A DNA stretch of 64,000 bases, from NCBI GenBank assembly GCA_025769875.1, contig JAGFNK010000015.1:124001-188000 (forward strand). Reading direction: 5' to 3'. The notes beneath the pieces were generated by a model. The model was not told the DNA's origin. It did no database searches and saw nothing but the letters and a program-made list of their open reading frames with translations. This document shows, in pieces, positions 55,149 through 64,000 of this stretch. Origin of the DNA: Russula earlei. Lineage: Eukaryota; Basidiomycota; Agaricomycetes; Russulales; Russulaceae. Within the stretch, counting starts at the first letter, position 1; each line of letters opens with the position of its first letter. The translations under genes were made by a program, and so were the position numbers.

Positions 55149-56019
55149 TCATACAGACAGAACCAGATCATCCCTGAATAAACTGCGTGGAGCCTCAACC
55201 CCCTCATATCCCCTCTGATTACTCACGATACGCACACCCCTACTCACAAAATCACAACAAAAATGTGTGTGCCCAAATCCCCACAGCTTGACTGGCGGTC
55301 CCCAGCATTGTCGACCGCTCATGTCCGTCGCAAACGCCGCCCTCAAACTCGAACTCGTGCTACCCTCGTGTTGTGGCGCGCTCGTGCCCGAGATGGCTGG
55401 CGCGTGGTGCGTCAGCACCACGACACGCCGACCCGGCTCCGCCGCTCTGATCTTTGCACATTCGCTGTCGAGCCAGGCCACGTCTGATGCGTGGGCCGCG
55501 TTATGACTCTCGACAGACCATTGATGAATTCGCCTGAAGTCATTCAGACGACGGCCCACTTCTTCCGAGGCGGCGGGTGGTATGTGGGACCAAAGCGTGC
55601 ACCCCAAGATGGTGATGTCTGCGTTCAGGTCGTAACGCGTCTGATCCAGCAGGATGAATTCCCCTTGAGAACTATCCAGGTCTCGCTGCTTCTGCATCTG
55701 CTCTACGAAGAAATCCATCTGGCATTTTGCGTCCTCCTACGCAGGCGGATCATTACGAATGGCAAGGCAGGGAATGGGAAAGAAATCGGCTCACATAGGA
55801 ACTATGGTAATACTCATGATTACCCATAACGAAAAATACTTTTTCGTATTTGAGCAGTTGGCGCCGTAGGAAGACAAAGAGCCTGTCTTGGGTGACCAAA
55901 CCGATATCACCAAGTAAAGCCAGTACAGGGGCACAAGGCTTGCAGTCAAAGGCATCATATCCAGGCATTGTAGTATGTCCTGGGCCACAGAATGAGCCCT
56001 CTAAGTGGAGATCGCTCAT
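55149..56019 (-). CDS. Calcineurin-like metallophosphoesterase
   Basis: Two exons (56019-55795 and 55736-55149) with a 58-nt intron, giving about 270 residues. All metallophosphoesterase signatures are present: SDLHLEG (D-x-H), LLGDIG (GD), FVMGNHEYY (GNH[E]), VVVLTHHAP (H) and GFGHTHFCCDF (GHTH). These bind a bimetal centre that hydrolyses phosphoesters. The substrate cannot be told from sequence. The start is set at MSDLHLE, but ATC and a CAG acceptor lie directly before it (CTATCCAG), so a short 5' exon may exist; related proteins usually have a few residues (IQIMSDLHLE) ahead. Same strand as the next gene. Confidence 0.85.
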
Positions 56020-56187
56020 GATCTGGATAGGAAAGGTATGGCCTCACACCCGAATGAGAACAAGGTCCCTCACAGGTGAAGGCTACGCTTACTGTTATCG
56101 GTTGGTGGTGTTAAAATTGGGACATTATCTGGGGCTTCAATGAGACAGGTCTTCACACTAGATAAAGCTGGGCGAAGAGTGCGATGG

Positions 56188-57037
56188 CTACTCACCGTAG
56201 TCTTCCATTACACGACCAATCACACTTAAAGCCCTTTGCCGCTCCTCCTTGTCGTGTATGTACGTCGTGAGATTACCATCATACTTTGGATGCGGACCCA
56301 TTCTGTTCTCCTTCGCGAGTGGTGTGCTCTTGCTCCGAACGTATTCTTGAGCTGGTCCATGGAGAAAAAGGCCACACCACTCCTCGTCAATGTCCATTCC
56401 ATCAATGAGATACTCAATCTGGATACGGAAATTTTGATTGCTTGCGCTCTGACCAGCTACCACACTTGCGAGACCTTGGACATAGCGCGGGAGGGGCAGA
56501 AGGGGGAATCCAACTTGCGGAAGATACAAGAGGTCCGCAAATGCTCGTGAATTTAAGCCGTAGTGGGAGTCTGTAACGACGCAAAAACACTGGTTCATGC
56601 CTCTGATCCTGAAGCGGGGAGAGTGGGCGACATGTTCGCTATAGCTGGATTTTGCTGCCCGTGGCCGAAACGGAAAGCAGAAGTCCGTTGAGGCGATAAA
56701 TAGCTCTTCAATCTCATCTAGTTTCTCTGATGGAACGCAAATCTCGATATCCTGTTCAGTTATAGCATCAGATGCTCTCCGCGACCACTAGTGGACATAC
56801 CCCTGTAACCTGTGGAACGCAGTAGTAGGCAAGCAATACGTCACCCACCACACACCAACATACTCCTGTTTTCTTCATGAGAATTGAAATGGTGGAGAGC
56901 ACTTGCGGCACGTCACTGGGTGCATCTCCAGGCAAACCCCGCACGTCCACGACTATTTCAGGTGATAAGTGAAGAACCTCCACGCTGGAACTACGAAAAG
57001 TAGGCAATCGCAAACGTAGCCAATGAGGTAGCTGCAT
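56188..57037 (-). CDS. Nucleotidyltransferase-like protein, 266 aa
   Basis: Two exons (57037-56801 and 56751-56188) joined in frame across a 49-nt intron. The key region is GVCWCVVGDVLLAYYCVPQV then TGDIEICVPSEKLDEIEELF. A Gly-Asp turn followed by D-x-E on a strand resembles the minimal nucleotidyltransferase fold (G[S/D]...DxD/E) of fungal proteins whose signature is roughly NYYxVPRVxxDIEICVP. The C-terminal half has LLYLPQVGFPLLPLPRYVQG and IQIEYLIDGMDIDEEW. Activity is unknown, and the acidic triad is not fully visible. Fold assignment is inference. Confidence 0.6.
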
Positions 57038-57499
57038 TATATGCTGTCATTTGGAGTGAACCGGAGATAGAGAAGACACAGTCGCCGAATGGTCCACGAA
57101 AAGTGGCTCTAAAAAACTTTGGCGCTGAATCTTCATCCCATATATAGTAGCTTACAAAGATGTGGTCATGTGATAAATGAGGACCTATTCGGAATTCGGT
57201 ACATAAAACTTCATCCTATATCATGGAAAACATCTAACAAGAAGAAAATGTTAGCGCATTCTACCCTGGCGAAGCTCTCCCACCCACTGGCCCCAAGGTG
57301 ACGATGACAATGATTCGGGCATGGATATAGCGACCTCGCGACAGCCACGAATCGTGAGCATGGCCCATGGCCACTGTGATGTGACGAAAGGGACTGGAGC
57401 AACACACCAGACAGCGACGACGATGCCACGCGGCCATCTTCCTAGGACTGGTCTTCTGAGCACGTTGCAATTACAGTACATTGTTACTATGTACTCAGT
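57038..57499. other. Intergenic
   Basis: No gene recognised. It is the upstream region of the minus-strand nucleotidyltransferase-like gene. Confidence 0.35.
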
Positions 57500-58429
57500 T
57501 TATCGATTTTCCTTTATTAATCCCACGATGCATAACCAGCCATCGTCACCACCGGGTGATAACGGCGTCCCTCTGTGCGGGTGGAGAGCTGCGGTGTCAA
57601 GTCGCACCTGTTCCAAAGTTATTCCTAGTGGCACTATCTGACAATCTTGGCCAGATCTCAGCTCAAAGGCAGCGCTGATCGTCAAAGATACGTTCTGTCG
57701 ATCAGGACGCCACGTAGAGCGGTATAAGGTTGTGCCAGAACGTTTCCAAAACGGAGCCAAATGAAGATGTTCACTTCCGTGACTTCCACATGCAGAGTTG
57801 TATTTGTAGGTGTCTCCGTTCAGTCTCGGGGACTACCGATTGAGAAGAATACCGTGCGCAGCTCGGACGGATCAAATCTCAACTTCAGTACATATGCAGG
57901 GCAAGACAACAAGTGGGCGAGAATCGAGTCAGCCGCTCAAGTCCACGTGCCTAAACGGGAGCTGCAGATCGTCTTGAAGGAGGTCCATGCTGACAGGCGC
58001 ATCTTGGTACTCTACTGGAGTCACCGTCTCCGCAGCTGCTCCGCCCGATGGTTCACTAAGAAAGTCGCCGGGCCCTAGAGAAGTCCGGATGCCCCACAGA
58101 CAGTTTTTTGTCGGGTAGATCATATGTCCACCAAGAAAAACTCGGAAGCGTTGTCCGCATTGGCCATAGCACTGTGAGCCCTTCGGCAGGCGAAAACATT
58201 CCCCTGAGCGTTCGTTGGCTAGACATCGGTTGAATGCCCGGTGGTACAGCCTACAAAAGGCACCGGAAAAGACAAATGAATGCACGGGGTGCGCATATTT
58301 GCTCCGCGTGGGCGAGCGGGTGGTGAGGCGCGCGTGAGGATGCGAGGCTCCACGCTCACGCCGAGGCGATGAGATACTCTCCAACCACACTGTTTCAACA
58401 GCAAGAACCGGTGATGCACGAGGTGACAA
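57500..58429 (-). CDS. Uncertain minus-strand gene or remnant
   Basis: Several minus-strand frames look moderately protein-like. About 58250-57929 reads AFNRCLANERSGECFRLPKG then SQCYGQCGQRFRVFLGGHMI and GIRTSLGPGDFLSEPSGGAA. About 57880-57820 reads KLRFDPSELRTVFFSIGSPR. A further frame covers 57760-57500. I could not connect them with convincing splice sites and recognise no family. It may be a degraded gene. Confidence 0.25.
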
Positions 58430-58811
58430 AAAAAAAAATTCATTAGGAGGTCAGCTCACATAACAAACGTCCTCACTGGTAATGTGGTTGATGATGTCAT
58501 GTCCGCGTTGAACAGGTCGGGTGTTCGGACTTGCACTGCACCATACAAACATGCATTTTCGGTGTTTCGCTGTGTTGCGGATCACTACTGCTAGTGCAAG
58601 AGATAACGGGTGGTGGTGAAGGGTAGAGAGGCGGGCACGGAATCAAAAGGTACCCGGCCACGCGACAAGGCACTCCAGCTGGTTGCGTCAGCCACCGCCC
58701 GGCGCCACCGCCTGCGCCTGTTGTTGTGGGGCACTGCCTGGGGTCACCGGCGCAAAGCCCACAGTTCTCAGCTACTGTACCCACTCCGCCGAAGCCATCA
58801 CCTCCTCTGCT
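58430..58811. other. Upstream region of YPI1-like gene
   Basis: No motif certain. An in-frame upstream extension of the YPI1 frame exists (from 58683) but looks non-coding. Confidence 0.4.
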
Positions 58812-59373
58812 ATGTCTCTCCTCCCTCAAAGTGGGTTATCAAGCGCGATGTCACGGGAGGGCTCGCGCACAACTCTCATGGTTCAGAACACCGACCAACG
58901 CGACACGTCTGCACCACCGGACCTTCCTATGGCGTTCATGCCACCCGTCGGAACCCTTCGTCTACGTGGAGGTCCCCGAAATGGTCCTCGTGTGGTGTGG
59001 GACGAGGAGGTCGTTGACAATGAAGGCCTTGGCAGGAAGAAATCGAAAAGTATGATCGACCTCTTCTCTCGCGATCACAAAACAAACTGAGAGGCTGCGT
59101 CTGTTCCTAGTCTGCTGTATCTACCACAGAGAGAGACGGTTCGACGAGTCTTCGGAAGAAGAAGACTCGGATTCTTCTGGGACCGGGTCAGACTCGGACG
59201 ATGCTACCGCGAGGCCAAGCGGACTCTCTCGTCATCGCCATCATGCACATGGGGAGGGGGTGGGTGATCCGGGAGAGGATGCGGAGCCTAAACGACAGAA
59301 TGACAGGAACAGGGACCACGGAAACGACTATGAACGGATGTCACCGCGTAAGGGAAAGGGTAAAGCAGGCTAG
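58812..59373 (+). CDS. YPI1: Type 1 protein phosphatase inhibitor (YPI1/PPP1R11 family), 166 aa
   Basis: Exons 58812-59049 and 59111-59373. The hallmark is LRLRGGPRNGPRVVWDEEVV then DNEGLGRKKSK, with RVVWDEEVVDNE matching the PP1-binding R/K-V-x-W-type site of Ypi1/inhibitor-3. After the intron comes ICCIYHRERRFDESSEEEDS, the conserved Cys-Cys-Ile-Tyr/acidic segment. The C terminus is disordered, with a His-rich and Lys/Arg-rich tail (MSPRKGKGKAG). Ypi1 controls Glc7/PP1 in the nucleus. The start is the first Met of the plausible reading; a second Met at 58848 (MSREGSRTT) is nearly as good. Confidence 0.9.
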
Positions 59374-59886
59374 CCGTAGAATAGATAACATCTTATTGTC
59401 CGTCTCCCTGTGGATCCCAACCTTCTCCTGTTTAGACGATGCCGATGACGGGAATGTCAAAAGTTTACCAAGTTGGTTACGCCCAACCCGTCCTGAGCTG
59501 CAGGGCTATGCTAGACACTCACCACGAAACGCCTGCATGCGCGTGCATATGCTGCGCAGATAAATTGTCTCCATGATGTTTAAATGGCAGATAGCACTTC
59601 ACCGCCTTGTTTTCCCATCGAATGAATTTTTTTTTTCACGCCCGAGTCACAATTCATTACGACTCGTTTGTCATGGAATGAGCCAACTTTGCGGACACTC
59701 CGCTGCCACACCTTCCGGTGTCCTGAGCCCCCGATAAAAACTGCCTACCAGCGTTACTGATATCAATATATTACCAGCTTGTGGTTTAGGGTCTCTTCAC
59801 TAATCGTCAAAAGGCTCGCTCTTCCTCTTAACTACCACCACTGATCACTTGACTACAGCGAGCGGCCCCCTCCCAGCCCACACATT
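59374..59886. promoter_or_regulatory. Intergenic between YPI1 and the zinc-cluster gene
   Basis: Contains a T tract (~59627-59636) and a pyrimidine-rich stretch (GCTCGCTCTTCCTCTTAACT, ~59813-59832) just before the ATG at 59887. Probable promoter of the activator gene. Confidence 0.4.
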
Positions 59887-62800
59887 ATGTCGTCTGCGGA
59901 AGAAGACATCAATCCCTCCGAAACCAACGCTTCTCGCAGTGCGAAAAAGAGAAGGGTTCAGAGAGCCTGTGATGTGTGTCGGCGGAAAAAGAGTACGTCT
60001 CTTCGTACTTTCCGCACCGAGTCGTGCTCAGCTGACCTTCCTCCTTCCAGTCCGGTGTATGTTTTGCCCTTATTTCTTGGACTTTGCGCCGTTCCTGACG
60101 CCGACGATGCCGGATAGGCGATGGAAGCCAAATGCCAGGAAATAAATGTTCCAACTGCGCTGCGTACAACTTTGATTGCAAGTATGAAGAAGCGGCCAAG
60201 GTATGCGGACTTGGTTATGGCATGTCAGGCGTCCGACCCTAACTGATCATGTCAGAAACGAGGCCCCCCAAAAGGGTGCGTAGGTCGTTCCAGAAAAATT
60301 ATATTCTATCCGTATGTTCCAACTTCTTGTGTAAAGGTATGTAGAAAGTCTCGAGTCGCGACTGGAAAAAATGGAGACCCTCCTACAACGAGTGCGTTGT
60401 CATCCAACTGGCTTGGCACTATCACGTTTCTCATCCTGGTCCTAGCTCTGTCCTGACGCCGACTTTACGCAAGAACTGGGAGCACCTATCGATCGACAAA
60501 GCTTTGTTCGAGAATCCCTGTTTCGCACCCTTCAGAATAAGCCTGGTACTGCCTCCTATCGACCGTCGTCACAGCTTCGCGCCGGCGCCCTAACTTCATT
60601 AGACGACTCGGGCGACCACGAACTAGAACCAAGCGACGACGAATGCGCTAACACCACCAGCAAATTGAAGTCTCTCCAGGACACGTTCAACGATCTCAGC
60701 GTGAGCTACCGTTTCTTCGGCAAATCGAGCGGCGCGAACCTCGTCCAGACCGCCCTCGATCTCAAATCGGAGTATAACGGCACCGAGCAGGAATACATGC
60801 GTCTGCGAATGGCCGACCGTCGACCGGAATTCTGGACCCAACACTCGGTGCGTGCCGCTTAAATCGCGCGCGTCCCTTCGCCGTGCTTTTCTCATCATCG
60901 GACTCGGCAGTGGGAACGCACAGCCTCCCGCACCGACGGGCCGCGTTACAGCTTTCCAGAGCCGGACCTCATCGACCATCTCGTCGACCTTTTCTTCTCC
61001 CGCATCAACCTTCTCCTCCCGCTTCTGCACCGTCCGACGTTCGAGCGGCAGCTGCGCGACGGCCTGCACTTGCATGATCAGGCGTTTGCCAGCGTGCTGC
61101 TGTGCTTGTGCGCGTGTGCGTCGCGATACTCGGACGATCCTCGCGTGCTTCTCGAAGGCTGTACCGCGTGGCACTCGTCTGGCTGGAAGTGGTTCGCGCA
61201 AGTGCAGATGCTCCGCCGGAGCCTCATGGGACCCCCGCTACTTCATGACGTACAATTGTGTGCGGTGCGTCCTCATTTTCTCAACACGTGTCGAGAGTCG
61301 ATCGTTTTTACTGATGACGGCCTCGCTCAATCTATAGCTTGCATGCCTTTTCTTGCAGGGGTGCTCATCCCCTCAGTCGTGTTGGACGATGATTGGGATA
61401 GGAATCCGACTTGTTCAGGATGTCGGAAGGCATCGCAAGAGAGTATACAACTCCAAGGACTCGGCCGAAGCAGAGCAGTGGCGCCGAGCTTTTTGGTTGG
61501 TTTGATCCATACTAACTGTCTTCTGGCGACGATCGGCTAACGACTTGTATGGCTCCCTATAGGGTTCTCGTGGTTCTGGACAGGCAGATGAGTGCGTCAC
61601 TTGGTCGGCCGTGCGCAATCCAAGAGGAAGAGTGAGTTCGAATCTCAATTGTTATCTCGCGTAAACTCACAATTTCATCACAGCTTCGACGTTGACTTAC
61701 CCAAGGAAGTTGACGACGAATATTGGGAGAACGAACACGAACCTGAGCAGGCGTTCAAGCAACCGGCTGGAAAGCCGTCGTTACTAGCCTTTTTTGTTTC
61801 TCTCATCAAGCTCATACAAATATTAGCCGTCGCATTGAGGACCATCGTGAGCCGCACACCTATGTTGCGTTCACTGCGCTCAGGGCTTGTTGTAGTACTC
61901 AATTAACAAGTCCAAAATATTCCTTGGGTTTGTTGGACCCCATTGGGAGCAGCACATTGTTGCGGAGCTCGATTCTGCCCTCAACGAGTGGATCGACACA
62001 GTGCCCGGACACCGTGCGTACTTGATTCGACTGCGCCAGTAGGAAGGGACTGACCGTTTCGAGCAGTCAAATGGGATACAACCGGCCAGAACTTTAAGGA
62101 TCTCCGATGGTTCCTTCAGTCTGCATGCCTATACAGCCACTATTATCACCTCCAAATCTTGGTGCATCGGCCTTTTATACCCTCGCCGCGGAAACCATCA
62201 CCCCTGTCGTTCCCATCGCTCGCAATTTGCACCAATGCGGCCCGGTCATGCGCACACGTGGTAGATTTGCAGCGCCGCCGTGCGCCAAAGTACCCTTCAA
62301 CGCATTTCCAGGCAAGCGCTGCCTCGTTCTCCATGATATTCCGGAACCTGGCTGACTTGCTCCACAGCTTCCTGCGTTTACTGCCGGCATCGTTCTGTTA
62401 TTGAATATATGGGGTGCAAAACGCTCGGGCAACGTGACAGACCCCGCCAGAGAAATGGAAGATGTACACAAGTGTATGGCCGTTCTACAGGCGGCTGAAG
62501 GACGGTGCGTATGCGATTATACCACTTTTTTTTGTTTGTCGGCTGATTCGAATATCTCCTCATCCAGATGGCACGCTGCAGGTCGTCTTTGGTGAGCCAA
62601 CAGCCTTCTATTCGTGTTTCGTGCTTTTGACGAGGCATGTACAGGGACGTCCTGTACGAACTAGCATCTGTCGGTGATCTCCCCCTCCCACTACCGAGCC
62701 CATCGTCCGCAAAACGCGAGCGCGACTCGGACAGCCCAGTCTCGTTACAGTCCAGTACAAGCGCGAGCACGGGCAGTGGCCCGCCACTACCGCAGCCACA

Positions 62801-63538
62801 GCGGGTGTCTGTCTCGCCCGGAACGAGCAGCCTCGGCGGTGGCAGCAGCGGGACGCCATTCGTTGACCGATTGTACTCGCACCCATCCGAAGCGTACGCG
62901 CCGCAGCCTCCGACGGACATTTTGTCCCACCCGCCACAGCCACAAAACTTTGCGTACGCGCACCTGCCGACACACAGCGATGAGCTCGCGCGGGTTCCTG
63001 GTCACGTTTTCCAACCCTCGCCGGAGGCATGGCTCGCGCCTCCGCCACCTCAAGCGCACTCCCACCGTCATCAGCACCAGCACCAGCACACGCCGCTGTA
63101 CGCGCCACCGCCTGCCGCAGGCCATCAGCAGACATCATACGGGACGCCACCGAATGTGGAAGGATACACGACGTTCGTCGCGCCGCAGCCGCCACCGATG
63201 GGTGGGCCACCTGCCCCTGGACAAGGAGTACAAGATGGTGGGGGGAACGTGGACATATGGCACACGGTGCCGTCTGGCTACGAGTGCGTACCCTTTCCGT
63301 TCTACTCTGGCGCTGGCGGCGCGCATGTCGTCGGGGACTGGCTGATCGGTGGTGGTTCTGGCTTGCTTTCTCTTGGTTGAGCAGGCTCGAGGACTGGGAT
63401 ACGTACATCTCTGGCCTCGCGCACTCGCACTCGCATCCTCACCCACATCCGCACGGGACACAGCCTCATTCTGCTCACTCGACACACGCACCCCCGTCGA
63501 CAGCGGCAGGAGGGTCGGGCCAGGGGTCCGTGCACTGA
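59887..63538 (+). CDS. Zn2Cys6 transcription factor, XlnR-like fungal_trans family
   Basis: Nuclear transcription factor. Exon 1 (59887-59992) gives RRVQRACDVCRRKK. A 6-nt exon (60051-60056) and exon 3 (60118-60200) complete the motif as IRCDGSQMPGNKCSNCAAYN then FDCKYEEAAK, with all six Cys in zinc-cluster order. A linker and dimerisation helix follow: KKRGPPKG, YVESLESRLEKMETLLQR. The fungal-specific middle domain (PF04082) begins in the large exon ending near 60850 (MADRRPEFWTQHS), then YSFPEPDLIDHLVDLFFSRI, NLLLPLLHRPTFERQLRDGL, GWKWFAQVQMLRR and VLVVLDRQMSASLGRPCAIQ. The C terminus is rich in Pro, His, Gln and Ser and ends WDTYISGLAHSHSHPHPHPH. More than ten short introns are needed. Resembles XlnR/xylanolytic-type regulators of basidiomycetes; target genes unknown. 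Confidence 0.9.
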
Positions 63539-64000
63539 TCTGATTCACTGGGCGCTGTTGCGCCGTTCCTTTTCGTTTACTTTTTTTGTACTATAATTTT
63601 TGTAAAGTAACATTGCTGTATACACCTTTTCTTTTCTTCCCCGTCTCCGCGATATTTTTTCACCGATTTTCCGATCCTCCGAGCCCGGTTGGATGTGACG
63701 CTGTACGCTGTTGCGTGATACGATAAGTGGAACCGCTAGCCGCGATTTCAAGGAGAGCCGCTTGTCCTCGTGCCGGTGGGTGACTCAGACATGACAAGAT
63801 GCCGTGTTCCTTTCTCACCTTGTAATAAAACCATCAGAACATCATCAAGCCACCAATATAGCTCCAGCTGTATTCTTTTCGCGCTGCCGTCCAGATCTAG
63901 TTCTGATAGTGCTATAGATCGATGCAGATATCACTCACACCGCTGAAAAGAGTACAGTCGCCAGGACATGTGCGAAAAAAATAGACTCGGCCATTCGGCA
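63539..64000. other. 3' flank of the activator gene
   Basis: Contains T-rich stretches and AATAAAA near 63825, a possible polyadenylation signal. No further gene in the window. Confidence 0.4.

Noticed and set aside
58683..58811. Upstream extension of the YPI1 frame
   Set aside because: Cys/Ala-rich, unlike the family. The first plausible start is at 58812 or 58848.
61620..61650. tRNA B-box-like GAGTTCGAATCTC
   Set aside because: Falls in an intron of the activator gene with no A box at the right distance.

Overview
The window reads as nuclear DNA of an Agaricomycete-like basidiomycete. Genes are close together and broken by many short introns (mostly 45-60 nt, GTRNGT donors, CAG/TAG acceptors). 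Conserved eukaryotic proteins can be followed through them: SLY1, eIF5, DSN1, YPI1, an OSCA/CSC1 channel and a Zn2Cys6 activator. Around them lie decayed Ty1/copia retrotransposons. I saw no bacterial-type operons, CRISPR arrays, tRNA or rRNA genes.

Layout. 1-3.3 kb (-): 5' part of an OSCA/CSC1 calcium-channel-like gene running off the left end. 4.3-7.2 kb: non-autonomous copia-type element with 150-bp LTRs and an 11-copy 31-bp array. 8 kb: small MGC-starting protein (-). 8.7-11.1 kb: SLY1 (+). 11.4-12.8 kb: F-box protein (+). 13.5-19.3 kb: a young copia element (-). 19.6-25.7 kb: an older copia element (+). 26-29.2 kb: coiled-coil, C-terminally membrane-anchored protein. 29.8-31.2 kb: eIF5. 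31.2-38.2 kb: homopolymer-rich DNA around one uncharacterised gene (32.7-35.5 kb, -). 38.2-40.7 kb: WD40 protein (-). 40.9-42.7 kb: disordered protein (-). 45.0-45.8 kb: small Pro-rich protein (+). 46.6-50.1 kb: partial DSN1 duplicate split by a 2.66-kb terminal-inverted-repeat (TIR) element. 50.7-51.3 kb: protein with a PD-(D/E)XK-like motif. 52.3-54.1 kb: apparently intact DSN1. 55.1-57.0 kb: metallophosphoesterase and a nucleotidyltransferase-like protein (both -). 58.8-59.4 kb: YPI1-type PP1 inhibitor. 59.9-63.5 kb: XlnR-like Zn2Cys6 activator with a 6-nt micro-exon.

The host genes are mostly unrelated housekeeping and regulatory genes (ER-Golgi fusion, translation initiation, kinetochore, PP1 control), not a cluster. 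The most unusual material is the mobile DNA. The three LTR elements share a primer-binding site matching an internal part of initiator tRNA-Met. A sequence module is shared between the short LTR element and the TIR element. The TIR element sits in a duplicated DSN1 fragment, and the uninterrupted DSN1 copy 5 kb away acts as an empty-site reference that reveals a TA target duplication.

Exon boundaries were inferred by hand from reading frame, splice signals and remembered family motifs. No alignment was run. Family calls marked as inference need a database search.
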